This document shows, one piece after another, positions 37,001 to 44,301 of a stretch of 64,000 nucleotides of DNA (its first letter is position 1; each line of letters opens with the position of its first letter). The position numbers and the translations under genes were made by a program. Origin of the DNA: Methylobacterium aquaticum (lineage in GTDB: Bacteria; Pseudomonadota; Alphaproteobacteria; Rhizobiales; Beijerinckiaceae); contig NZ_CP043627.1 in NCBI RefSeq assembly GCF_016804325.1, positions 2,679,001 through 2,743,000 of the forward strand. The letters run 5' to 3'. The notes below the pieces were generated by a model. That model ran no database searches. It was not told the origin of the DNA and saw only the letters and a list, made by a program, of their open reading frames with translations.

Positions 37001-37333
37001 GTGGAAGACGTGGCCTCAGATCGTGGTCTTGATCATGAAGCGGGTCCGGCAGCAGCCCGGCAGTCCGTACGCTCGAAACAGAATATACAGCGCGGCACTA
37101 TATGGATAGATGAGCGACACAGGTCGCTTTCCTGCTCCGTGCGTGATGTACATATGTCTGGGGCACTTATTATTATTGATTCAAACATTTGCCCCTCCGA
37201 CAAGTTTTTTCTTTGCCTCGGCAGCGCTCCTGGATATATTTTCTGCAGCATAGTTTGGCGCGAAAGAGATGAAATCGCCGTGGTTTTCATCTCAAGGCAT
37301 GAAAAAGTCGCTTTCAAAACACTTTCGTACTGA
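37001..37333 (+). CDS. PilZ-like domain protein, 110 aa
   Basis: After a variable N-terminus it reads RQSVR, matching the PilZ RxxxR c-di-GMP motif, then RGTIWIDERHRSLSCSVRDV and HMSGALIII. The second PilZ motif (D/NxSxxG) appears as DVHMSG, with His where Ser is expected, so nucleotide binding is doubtful. The GTG start has no clear ribosome site; the true start may differ. AT-rich codon use marks it as foreign to the core genome. Confidence 0.5.
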   Translation: MEDVASDRGLDHEAGPAAARQSVRSKQNIQRGTIWIDERHRSLSCSVRDVHMSGALIIIDSNICPSDKFFLCLGSAPGYIFCSIVWRERDEIAVVFISRHEKVAFKTLSY

Positions 37334-37477
37334 GACAACCTCATTCGCGCGTGCCTAAATTAATGAATTGTTACGAACTGCCGCAACCGAGCCGTTGCCG
37401 ACCCTGAGTGCGAAACCACACCGAACATCAACAGGTCGAGAGCGTTGCAGCATAGGCACTCATAGCAGAGGATCCTT

Positions 37478-37783
37478 ATGGGCCGCTACTACTTCGACAT
37501 CCACGATGGGCAGCACCTGATCCGAGACAATGTAGGCACCGAGTGCGGCGGTCCAGATGTCATCAGGGCTGAAGCCATGACAGCCCTTCCTGCGATCGCG
37601 CGGGACACCATTCCGAAGGACGGGGATCGACAAGCGTTGACGGTGATCGTCCGAAACGCGAGCAACCTGACCGTCTATACGGCAACCTTGACCTTCGCGA
37701 GCATCTGGTTAGGAGAAGAGATGCCGCCTACGTCCGACGACCTCGATCGAGCGGAGCACTCACCTCTTCTCTGGACCCCGTGA
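37478..37783 (+). CDS. DUF6894 family protein
   Basis: 101 aa beginning MGRYYFDIHDGQHLIRDNVG, the signature opening of the DUF6894 family (RYYFDxHDG) that is expanded in methylobacteria and rhizobia. It continues through a helix (EAMTALPAIARDTI) and a strand (LTVIVRNASNL). Function unknown. A second member is at 54421-54657. Preceded by AGAGGA. Confidence 0.8.
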   Translation: MGRYYFDIHDGQHLIRDNVGTECGGPDVIRAEAMTALPAIARDTIPKDGDRQALTVIVRNASNLTVYTATLTFASIWLGEEMPPTSDDLDRAEHSPLLWTP

Positions 37784-37901
37784 CCCACCTGGGCCGTCCG
37801 CTTTCCACCCTCAGCAGCCCTTCGTAAGGCTCGGCTGATCGGGTTCATAAGCCGACGTTGAACGGCAATGCGGCGAGAACGTACAGGGCGACCACGAGGC
37901 C

Positions 37902-37931
37902 AAAAACAAAAAGCGCCCCAATCGGAGCGCT
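37902..37931 (-). terminator. Rho-independent terminator of tRNA-Pro
   Basis: Read on the minus strand: stem agcgctcc / gggcgct followed by ttttgttttt. It lies 72 bases beyond the tRNA 3' end and is the clearest intrinsic terminator in the window. Confidence 0.8.
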
Positions 37932-38003
37932 GAACCTTGCAAACCGTTTTGCGAACCGAGGGTCTGGCACCCTCAAGAACCAAGCCTAGGTGCTTGATTG
38001 ATA

Positions 38004-38081
38004 TGGTCGGAGCGAGAGGATTCGAACCTCCGACCCCTAGTCCCCCAGACTAGTGCGCTAACCGGGCTGCGCTACGCTCCG
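38004..38081 (-). tRNA. tRNA-Pro (GGG)
   Basis: Full cloverleaf of 78 bases including an encoded CCA: acceptor cggagcg/cgctccg, D-stem gcgc/gcgc, anticodon stem ctagt/actag with loop ctggggg (anticodon GGG), T-arm ggagg-ttcgaat-cctct. Reads Pro codons CCC and CCU. It borders the accessory segment, whose integrase remnant suggests past insertion near this gene. Confidence 0.95.
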
Positions 38082-38104
38082 ACGCCCCCGAGAGGGCGAG
38101 CGGG

Positions 38105-38133
38105 GTATTAGCGCCGCGCTCGGCTTCGCGCAA
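38105..38133 (-). promoter_or_regulatory. Sigma-70-type promoter of tRNA-Pro
   Basis: On the minus strand TTGCGC (38133-38128), a 17-base spacer, then TAATAC (38110-38105), ending 23 bases before the tRNA 5' end. Spacing and sequence fit a vegetative promoter. Confidence 0.55.
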
Positions 38134-38153
38134 GCCCCTTCGTGCCCGGCGGC

Positions 38154-38483
38154 TCAGCCGGCGAGGACATCGGGGGCGCGGTGGTCGACGGGGACGCCGT
38201 CGATCAGGAAGGCGATGCCGTCGGAATGGGCCGTGCGCAGGGGCAGGATCGCCCGGTAGGCGGGGGACTCGTACCAGGCGCGGGCCCGGGCGCGGTCCGG
38301 GAAGGCGATGACGACGAGGTCGCCGGAAAAGTCGCCCTCGAGCGGCTCGGGGCGGGCGCCGTGGATGAGGAAGCGGCCGCCGAACGGCGCCAGGGTGGCG
38401 TCGATGCGCGCGAGATAGCTGGCGATCGCGGGGCCGAGGGCGACCTGGCGCAGATGGGCGACGGCATAGGCGGGGAGCGTCAT
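38154..38483 (-). CDS. DUF1330 family protein
   Basis: 109 aa dimeric alpha/beta-barrel type: YAVAHLRQVALGPAIASYLARID, GGRFLIHGARPEPLEGD, FPDRARARAWYESPAYRAILPLR. DUF1330 proteins are small and of unknown enzymatic role, related to antibiotic biosynthesis monooxygenase-like folds. Its ATG overlaps the stop of the XRE regulator gene by 4 bases, so it is expressed with it. Confidence 0.9.
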   Translation of the reverse strand: MTLPAYAVAHLRQVALGPAIASYLARIDATLAPFGGRFLIHGARPEPLEGDFSGDLVVIAFPDRARARAWYESPAYRAILPLRTAHSDGIAFLIDGVPVDHRAPDVLAG

Positions 38484-39310
38484 GGGGGCGTCTCTCCTGG
38501 TTCTGGTCCAGCCTGCCCGCGCGGCGGGGCGAGGCGGTGGAGCAGGGCGGCGGTCTCGGGATCGGCGGGGAAGAAGGCCTCGACGGCGAGTTCCGCCAGG
38601 GTGATGTCGACGGGCGTGCCGAACACCGTGGTGGTCGACAGGAACGACAGGCGGCCCGCCGGCACGGCGAGGGTGAGGGGGACCGCCAGCCCGGCGCCGT
38701 CGCCCGGATCGTCCGGGGCTTCGGGTGCGGGATAGGCGGAGAGTTCGTCCAGGAGCCGGGCGAGGACGGGGTCGCCGCTGGCCGCGATCTGCTGGCGCAG
38801 GCGGTCGCGGAGATGGGCGCGCCATTCGCCCAGGTTGAGGATGCGCGGCGCCAGGCCGCCGGGATGCAGGCTGAGCCGCAGCACGTTCACCGGCGGGGCG
38901 AGGAGGGCGGGATCGACGCCGTCGAGGAGCGGGGCGAGGGCGGCGTTGGCGGCGAGCAGGGTCCAGTGGCGGTCGACCGCGAGGGCCGGGTAGGGGGCGT
39001 GGCCATCGAGGATCCGCGCCACCGCCCGACGCGCCGGGGCCAAAGCCGGATCGTCGAGGGCGCGCTCGGCGAAGACCGGGGCGTAGCCGGCGGCAAGCAG
39101 CAGGGCGTTGCGCTCGCGTAAGGGGATGCTCAAGCGCTCGGCGAGGTGGAGCAGCATCGCCCGGCTCGGCCGGGCGCGGCCGCTCTCGAGGCAGCTCAGG
39201 TGGCGCTGGGAGATCTCCGCCTCCAGCGCCAGGGCGAGCTGGCTCAGGTGCCGGCGCCGGCGCCAGGCCCGCAGGATGTCGCCCGGCGGGCCGGCGGTGC
39301 CGAGGATCAC
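38480..39310 (-). CDS. XRE regulator with MmyB-like ligand-binding domain
   Basis: 276 aa. An N-terminal HTH (DILRAWRRRRHLSQLALALEAEISQRHLSCLESGRARPS, residues about 11-49) is followed by the MLLHLAERLSIPLRERNALLLAAGYAP linker. The C-terminal domain (PALAVDRHWTLLAANAALAPLL) resembles the PAS-like fatty-acid-binding domain of MmyB-type regulators. It probably controls the surrounding operon of DUF1330 and SnoaL-like genes in response to a lipid-like ligand; the ligand is inference. Confidence 0.88.
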   Translation of the reverse strand: MILGTAGPPGDILRAWRRRRHLSQLALALEAEISQRHLSCLESGRARPSRAMLLHLAERLSIPLRERNALLLAAGYAPVFAERALDDPALAPARRAVARILDGHAPYPALAVDRHWTLLAANAALAPLLDGVDPALLAPPVNVLRLSLHPGGLAPRILNLGEWRAHLRDRLRQQIAASGDPVLARLLDELSAYPAPEAPDDPGDGAGLAVPLTLAVPAGRLSFLSTTTVFGTPVDITLAELAVEAFFPADPETAALLHRLAPPRGQAGPEPGETPP

Positions 39311-39326
39311 GGGGGGCGCCCGCCCG

Positions 39327-39686
39327 TCAGGCCGGCACCCGGTCGAGGAAGCCGGTCACCTCGGCGAGGCGGCCGCCCTCCAGGGTGGCGAAGTCGGTAC
39401 CCTCGACCACGCCATCGCCCCCCTCGGGCGCGAGCGCCCAGGAGAAGCGCAGGTGATCGCCGTAGCCGTCGGGCCGGCCGGCGAGGCGGAAGCGCAAACC
39501 GGGGAAGCGGGCCTGCACCGCGCCGATCAGGGCGTCGAGCCCGTCATGGCCCTCGCCGGCCATCAGCGGGTCGCGGTAGCGGGCGCCCTCGGTGAAGGTC
39601 TCGGCGAGGAGGGCGCGGCGGCGGGTGGGATCGGTCTCGTTCCAGGTCGCGAGGTAGCGGGCGGCGAGGGCGGCGGGGTCGGTCAT
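39327..39686 (-). CDS. SnoaL-like (NTF2 fold) protein
   Basis: 119 aa with the typical opening AALAARYLATWNETDPTRRRALL, then YRDPLMAGEGHDGLDALI and FLDRVPA at the end. NTF2-fold proteins of this group are small isomerases, hydrolases or ligand binders; here the activity is unknown. First gene of a minus-strand trio with the XRE regulator (16-base gap) and DUF1330 protein. Confidence 0.88.
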   Translation of the reverse strand: MTDPAALAARYLATWNETDPTRRRALLAETFTEGARYRDPLMAGEGHDGLDALIGAVQARFPGLRFRLAGRPDGYGDHLRFSWALAPEGGDGVVEGTDFATLEGGRLAEVTGFLDRVPA

Positions 39687-39779
39687 CGGTGCGTCCTTCC
39701 TCCGGGTGGGGACGGGAGGAGAATGGACGGGGGAGCGGGCGCCCGTCGATGACCTGCGAGGTCATCATCGGGCACGCGC

Positions 39780-40406
39780 CTACTCGGTCACGATCACCCG
39801 GTTCGGCAATTCGTCGGCGTCGCCGGGCTGCGGCGGGGCGGATTCGGCCAGGATCGCGCCGGCCGCCGCCACCGCCCGCACCAAGCCTTCCGCCAGGGCG
39901 TCGCGGCGCAAGGCCGCCACGAGGTCGTCCAGCACCGGCCGCCAGGAATCGGGGGCGGCGCCGACCCCGATATCGGTCACCACGTCGGCGTAGCGCTCGG
40001 CAAGCGCGACGTAGATCAGCACGCCGGTGCGGCCGCTGGTGCGGGCGAGGCCGCGGGCGCGGAACTCGTGCTGGGCGGCGGCCCGGGCGCGGGCGCGGCG
40101 AAGGAAGCGGGGCAGGGCGCGGGGCAGGCGGGCGAGGCAGGGGCCGGCAGCCAGGCCGACGAGCAGCGCCAGGGCGACGACGAGCTGGATCAGGAAGATC
40201 CGGGTGGCGGAAAGCCCGGTGAGGAGGATCATCGGCCAGGGCACGATGAGGCCGCCCGCGAGCGCCAGCGCCGGCGGCAGGCTGCGATAGGCGCCGGAGC
40301 GGGCCGCCACCATCACGACGATCTCGCCCGCCGTGCCGCGCTCGGCCGCCGCGATCGCCGCGGCGATGCGGGCGCGCTCCGCCTCGCCCAGGGTCATTGT
40401 CGGCAT
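39780..40406 (-). CDS. TPM domain membrane protein (second of pair)
   Basis: 208 aa. The N-terminus is cytoplasmic-like (LGEAERARIAAAIAAAERGTAGEIVVMVAARS), then two membrane helices (about residues 45-95), then TPM-like strands with RTSGRTGVLIYVALAERYADVVTDIGV. It matches the shorter TPM_phosphatase protein that follows YgcG and LemA in many proteobacteria. Start ATG overlaps the YgcG-type stop by one base, so the genes are coupled. Confidence 0.88.
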   Translation of the reverse strand: MPTMTLGEAERARIAAAIAAAERGTAGEIVVMVAARSGAYRSLPPALALAGGLIVPWPMILLTGLSATRIFLIQLVVALALLVGLAAGPCLARLPRALPRFLRRARARAAAQHEFRARGLARTSGRTGVLIYVALAERYADVVTDIGVGAAPDSWRPVLDDLVAALRRDALAEGLVRAVAAAGAILAESAPPQPGDADELPNRVIVTE

Positions 40407-41200
40407 CACCAGTCTCCCGAGGCCCCGCCGCCGCCGGACGAGCCGCCCCCGCCCGAGAAGCCGCCACCGCCGCCGAAGCTCCCGCCGCCGCCGAAGCCGC
40501 CACCAAGCCCGCCGCCGAACCCGCCACCCGGCGGGCCGGGCACGACGATCCAGTTGCCGGTGCGGCGGCGATGCGGCCTGCCCGGGCCGCCGCCCCCGCC
40601 GGTGAGGAGCCGGACGAGGACGAAGCCGACCACCACGAGCAGGATCAGCACCAGGACCGGATCGAGGCCGCCGCCGGAATCCTCCCGCACCTCGGCCCGG
40701 CGCTGCCACTCGGCGGCGTCGCCGGAGAGGATGCCGAGGATCCCGTCGATGCCGGCCCGGATGCCGCCGGGAAAATCCCCGGCCTTGAACTTCGGCGCCA
40801 CCGCGCTCGCGATGATCACCTTGGTCAGGGCGTCGGTGAGCGCCCCTTCGAGGCCGTAGCCGACCTCGATCCGCACCTTGCGCTCGGTGGGGGCGACGAG
40901 GAACAGGACGCCGTTGTTGCGCGCCTTGGTGCCGAGGCCCCAGGCGCGGAACAGGCGGTTGGCAAAATCCTCGACCGAGGTGCCCTGGAGCGAGGGCACG
41001 GTGGCGACCACGACCTGGTCGGTGGTCTTGTCCTCGTGCGCCTTCAGCGTCTCGGCGAGCGCCGCCTTGTCCTCCGGCCGCAGCAGGCCGGCCCCGTCGA
41101 CCACCCGGCCGGTGAGCGGCGGCAGGTCGAGGGCGCAGGCCGCCCCGGCCCAGAGGATCAGCAGGAGGGCGAGGACCGCGCCCGCAGGGCCGCGCATCAT
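40406..41200 (-). CDS. YgcG-type TPM domain protein
   Basis: 264 aa. A signal peptide (residues 1-23), a TPM domain with GRVVDGAGLLRPEDKAAL, QVVVATVPSL and WGLGTKARNNGVLFLVAP (periplasmic), one membrane helix (VLVLILLVVVGFVLVRLL, about 180-198) and a Gly/Ser-rich cytoplasmic tail. Common beside LemA; TPM domains have been linked to membrane-protein repair and acid phosphatase activity, but the bacterial role is not settled. Confidence 0.92.
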   Translation of the reverse strand: MMRGPAGAVLALLLILWAGAACALDLPPLTGRVVDGAGLLRPEDKAALAETLKAHEDKTTDQVVVATVPSLQGTSVEDFANRLFRAWGLGTKARNNGVLFLVAPTERKVRIEVGYGLEGALTDALTKVIIASAVAPKFKAGDFPGGIRAGIDGILGILSGDAAEWQRRAEVREDSGGGLDPVLVLILLVVVGFVLVRLLTGGGGGPGRPHRRRTGNWIVVPGPPGGGFGGGLGGGFGGGGSFGGGGGFSGGGGSSGGGGASGDW

Positions 41201-41204
41201 CGCC

Positions 41205-41810
41205 CTAGAACTTCACGTTCGGCGGGCGGCTGGCATCGGGGGTGGCGGTGAAGGCCTCCATGGGCTTGGCATCGGGATAGAGGGTGGAGGCGATCCAGCG
41301 GCCCGGGACGGTGCGGATCTCGGTATTGTAGGCCTGCACCGCCTGGATGTAGTCGCGCCGCGCCACCGCGATGCGGTTCTCGGTGCCCTCGAGCTGCGAT
41401 TGCAGGGCGAGGAAGTTGGCGTTCGACTTCAGGTCGGGATAGCGCTCGACGGTGACGAGGAGGCGCCCGAGCGCGCCGGAGAGCTGGTTCTGGGCATCCT
41501 GGAACTCGCGGAACTTCTGCGGGTCGCTCACCGTCGAGGCATCGACCTTGACCGAGCTCGCCCTGGCGCGGGCCTCGGTGACCTGCACCAGCACGTCCTT
41601 CTCCTGCTGGGCGTAGCCCTTCACGGTCTCGACGAGGTTGGGGATCAGGTCGGCGCGGCGCTGGTACTGGTTCTGCACCTCGCCCCAGCGCGACTTCGCC
41701 GCCTCCTCCAGGGTCGGCACCCGGTTGACCGCGTCGCAGGCCGTGAGGGTGGTGGCGAGGCTGAGCGCCACGAGGGCGAGGCGCAGGCGGCCGAGGAGGG
41801 AGGCGGTCAT
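41205..41810 (-). CDS. lemA: LemA family lipoprotein
   Basis: 201 aa. The N-terminal helix ends in a lipobox-like TTLTAC (Cys25), so it is probably a lipoprotein, and a long helical bundle follows with the LemA signature YQRRADLIPNLVETVKGYA and YPDLKSNANFLALQSQLEGTENRIAVARRDY. LemA proteins are coiled, membrane-attached and usually encoded beside TPM proteins as here; molecular function is unclear. First gene of the lemA-TPM-TPM operon; the gap to the next gene is 4 bases. Confidence 0.93.
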   Translation of the reverse strand: MTASLLGRLRLALVALSLATTLTACDAVNRVPTLEEAAKSRWGEVQNQYQRRADLIPNLVETVKGYAQQEKDVLVQVTEARARASSVKVDASTVSDPQKFREFQDAQNQLSGALGRLLVTVERYPDLKSNANFLALQSQLEGTENRIAVARRDYIQAVQAYNTEIRTVPGRWIASTLYPDAKPMEAFTATPDASRPPNVKF

Positions 41811-42008
41811 GGCGGGCGGCGAAGCTCCTGAGATCGGGGGCGGCGCCTCCCGGCGCCGCGAGCGTTGCCGTGGTCACATAGGCGGCATTCCGCCGCGGAC
41901 CAGCCGGGAGGGCGCCGGGATTGGCCCGCGCGCTCCCGCGGATTGTGTGTGGCGACGCTCTGGCGTTATGCCCTGGCCGCGGCCGGCGCGGGCCGATTCG
42001 GGACCGGC

Positions 42009-42998
42009 ATGGCGAAAACAGCGGCCACAACGACCCAGGCCAGGACGATTCCGGTGCAGGCGAAACCGGGCAAGCCGAAACCGGCCGAGGCGAAACCGCC
42101 AAGGACGCCCAAGCCGACCCTGGCGGAGCGGCTGCCGGTGTCGGCGGCGGACGGACCGGCGGGCACGCCGCCCTCGGCGGCCTCCTTGTGGCGCGAGGCG
42201 CGCAACGCGGCCGCCCGGGCGCGGCTGGAAAAGTCCCTGCCGGCGGTGTTCCCGCTCCCGGTGCTGCGCCACGCCCTGTCGCGCCCCCTGGTGCCGCCGA
42301 CGCCGCGGCTCGCCGTCGAGAGCTACTGGCGCCACCACATCCTGCGGGCCGACCGGCTGGCCCGGGCGCTCGCCGCCGCCTCCGGCCAGCCGGAGGGCTG
42401 GACCTGGCGCCTCGGCACCTGGAACCCGGAGGAACGGCGTCCCGACAAGAGGCGCCGCGGCAAGGCCGTGGAGGACTTGTCCGAGGCGGCGCTCGCCGAG
42501 AAGGGGCTGGCCTTCAGCTTCCGGATGCCGCCGGCGCCGTTCCGCGAGGGCCCGTTTGCCCGGGGCAAGGGGCATTGCTGCATCTGCGGCCAGCCGGTCT
42601 ACCGCTTCGGCTGGCACCGCGACCTGTGGGGGACGGGCACGCCCAACCGCAACGCCGCCTGGCACGCGGCCTGCGTCACCGCCTGGAAGTTCTGGATCGC
42701 GCCGGCCGACCACGTGAAGGAGCTGAAGCGCCGCCAGGGCCATCGCTGCGCCCAGTCGGGCAAGCGCCTGCTGAAGACGGCCGAGGTCGACCACCGGGTG
42801 CCGCTCTACCGGATCTGGCGCGAGGAGCGGGCGCGGCCCTGGCCCGAGCTCCTGGGCTACTGGGGCCTGCCGAACCTCCAGGTGGTCAACCGGGCGATCC
42901 ACGCCGACAAATGCGCGGCGGAGGCCGGGGAGCGGGCGAGCGTGCGGCGGCGGGCGACCGAGCCGGAGGCGGGCGATCCCGCCGCCGGCGCGGAGTAG
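42009..42998 (+). CDS. HNH-like nuclease-fold protein
   Basis: 329 aa. A basic Lys/Pro-rich tail (about 1-60) leads to an unrecognised middle region (WTWRLGTWNPEERR). The C-terminal half (about 190-310) carries a CCICG zinc pair, WHAACV, RCAQSGKRLLKTAEVDHRVPL and LPNLQVVNRAIHADKCAAEA. The DHRVPL...N...H layout matches HNH endonucleases. It is not next to restriction, phage or intein genes. A defence or repair role cannot be assigned. The ATG of AKTAATT was chosen as the start. Confidence 0.7.
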   Translation: MAKTAATTTQARTIPVQAKPGKPKPAEAKPPRTPKPTLAERLPVSAADGPAGTPPSAASLWREARNAAARARLEKSLPAVFPLPVLRHALSRPLVPPTPRLAVESYWRHHILRADRLARALAAASGQPEGWTWRLGTWNPEERRPDKRRRGKAVEDLSEAALAEKGLAFSFRMPPAPFREGPFARGKGHCCICGQPVYRFGWHRDLWGTGTPNRNAAWHAACVTAWKFWIAPADHVKELKRRQGHRCAQSGKRLLKTAEVDHRVPLYRIWREERARPWPELLGYWGLPNLQVVNRAIHADKCAAEAGERASVRRRATEPEAGDPAAGAE

Positions 42999-43007
42999 GG
43001 TTCCGGC

Positions 43008-43292
43008 TCAGCGCGGGAAGAGATGCAGCCCGTCATCCGGGAGCAGGTTGCGGGCCGGGCCACCGGTCTGCTGCCCGCCGCCCTGCTGGTAGGCGGGCAG
43101 TTCGGGACGGCGGTCGTTGCCGCCGCCGGTGTCGTAGGCCCAGGGCGGCGACCAGGGCGCGCGGCCGCCGACCGTGCCGGTGGCATCGATGTCGCGCGGG
43201 CCGTAGCGGTCATACGGGTTGGGCTGGGCGGAGGCCGCGAGCGTCGTCGCCAGCAGGGCGGCGGGGATCAGGAGCATCCGGAGGGGGCGCAT
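43008..43292 (-). CDS. Small exported protein, 94 aa
   Basis: A signal peptide MRPLRMLLIPAALLATTLAA (cleavage near ASAQPN, residue 22) is followed by a short Pro/Gly/Tyr-rich mature chain (NPYDRYGPRDIDATG, YDTGGGNDRRPELPAYQQ). Probably a disordered periplasmic or surface protein. The start ATG was chosen because an AAGG lies 6 bases before it. It ends 10 bases from the convergent HNH gene. Function unknown. Confidence 0.6.
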   Translation of the reverse strand: MRPLRMLLIPAALLATTLAASAQPNPYDRYGPRDIDATGTVGGRAPWSPPWAYDTGGGNDRRPELPAYQQGGGQQTGGPARNLLPDDGLHLFPR

Positions 43293-43455
43293 CGGCATCC
43301 TTTCCGAGAGATGGGGGGGGCCGCCGGAGGCGGCCGGACTGCCGAGATAACGGCCAGGCTGGGCCTGCCGTTCCGGCACCGGCGGGATGTGCCACCCTGT
43401 GACCGGCCCGGTTAAGGTTTTCTCGCGAGGGTGGCGTCGGCCCCGTCGCAGCGTT

Positions 43456-43953
43456 TCACTGCCGCCGCAGCTTGGCGTAGCGCTTGAGCACCCGCTCGCG
43501 CTTGAGGCGCGACAATCGCTCGATCCAGAACAGGCCGTCGAGCTGGTCGATCTCGTGCTGCAGGCAGGCGGCGGCGAAACCCTCCTCCTCGGCCTCGTGC
43601 GCCGTGCCGTCGAGGTCGTGCCAGCGCACCCGCACCCGGGCCGGGCGCTCGACCTCCTCGTCGACCCCCGGCATCGAGACGCTGCCCTCGCGGTGGCGGG
43701 CGGTCTCGGGCGAGGCCCAGACCAGTTCCGGGTTGACGTAGGTCCGCGGCGCGAAGTCGAGCGTCGTCCGGATGACGGTCAGCCGCACGGGCGCGCCGAC
43801 ATGCGGGCCGGTGAGGCCGAGCGCCGAGACCGACCGCAGCGTGTCGAGGAGGTCGCCCGCGACGGCCCGCAAGGCCTCGTCGAAGGCCGTGACCGGCGGC
43901 GCGGGCAGACGCAGGCGCGGGTCAGGGTAGAGCACCAGGGGGAGGGCGGTCAT
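43456..43953 (-). CDS. Peptide deformylase-like protein lacking catalytic residues
   Basis: 165 aa with the overall deformylase fold order. Motif 1 is GLTGPHVGA (47-54), with His51 where the active-site Gln stands. Motif 2 is EGSVSMPG (89-96), with Ser91 replacing the metal-ligand Cys. Motif 3 is QHEIDQLDG (132-140), keeping His133 and catalytic Glu134 but with Gln137 in place of the second metal His. Two of the three metal ligands are therefore gone, so it is unlikely to remove formyl groups. Known divergent Def-like proteins exist in alphaproteobacteria; the role may be ribosome-associated or structural. Confidence 0.85.
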   Translation of the reverse strand: MTALPLVLYPDPRLRLPAPPVTAFDEALRAVAGDLLDTLRSVSALGLTGPHVGAPVRLTVIRTTLDFAPRTYVNPELVWASPETARHREGSVSMPGVDEEVERPARVRVRWHDLDGTAHEAEEEGFAAACLQHEIDQLDGLFWIERLSRLKRERVLKRYAKLRRQ

Positions 43954-43968
43954 CGGGGGTTCGATCTT

Positions 43969-44139
43969 TCAGCGGGTGTGGAACGAGTCGGGCCACAGGC
44001 CGGCCCGCTCGATGCCGACGACCAGCACCACCACGGCGAGGGCGACCGCGAGGGCGACCAGCAGGTTGCGGCCCGGCACGCCCCGGGCGATCAGCACGAG
44101 CACCAGCAGCAGGGAGATGACCGAGACGACGACGTCCAT
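43969..44139 (-). CDS. Small two-helix membrane protein, 56 aa
   Basis: MDVVVSVISLLLVLVLIARG forms the first helix; LLVALAVALAVVVLVVGIERAG the second. A short tail follows (LWPDSFHTR). AAGGA lies upstream of the ATG. It is 15 bases from the deformylase-like gene on the same strand and probably shares its transcript. Function unknown. Confidence 0.65.
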   Translation of the reverse strand: MDVVVSVISLLLVLVLIARGVPGRNLLVALAVALAVVVLVVGIERAGLWPDSFHTR

Positions 44140-44301
44140 GGGAATCCTTGGGGTGCGAGGGGTCGAGGCGACCCGGCCGGGCGTCCGGTGCCTGACCAAA
44201 CCGTAATCTTCGGGCCACGGCGCAGTCAGGCCCGCCGACCATAATGGCTCCATCGAACGGCAGCGAGCGCCGCCTTCGCCAGACGGAGCCTCAAGACACC
44301 G

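Larger units (their letters stand above)
34711..38003. mobile_element. AT-richer accessory segment next to tRNA-Pro
   Basis: Base composition drops sharply compared with both flanks, most clearly at 35790-36000 and 36780-37380. The segment holds an integrase remnant, small orphan genes of unknown function, and long stretches without genes (35784-36000, 36714-37000). It ends at a tRNA-Pro gene, a frequent integration target. I could not find a second copy of the tRNA end at the left border, so the boundaries are approximate. It probably represents a decayed genomic island. Confidence 0.6.

Noticed and set aside
36990..37109. 39-codon frame starting MQREWKTWPQ overlapping the PilZ-like gene
   Set aside because: It is short, in another frame, and the PilZ-like pattern in the GTG frame is stronger.
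34711..38081. Att-site duplication of the tRNA-Pro end at the left border of the island
   Set aside because: I searched by eye for the tRNA T-arm sequence between 34700 and 37900 and found no second copy.
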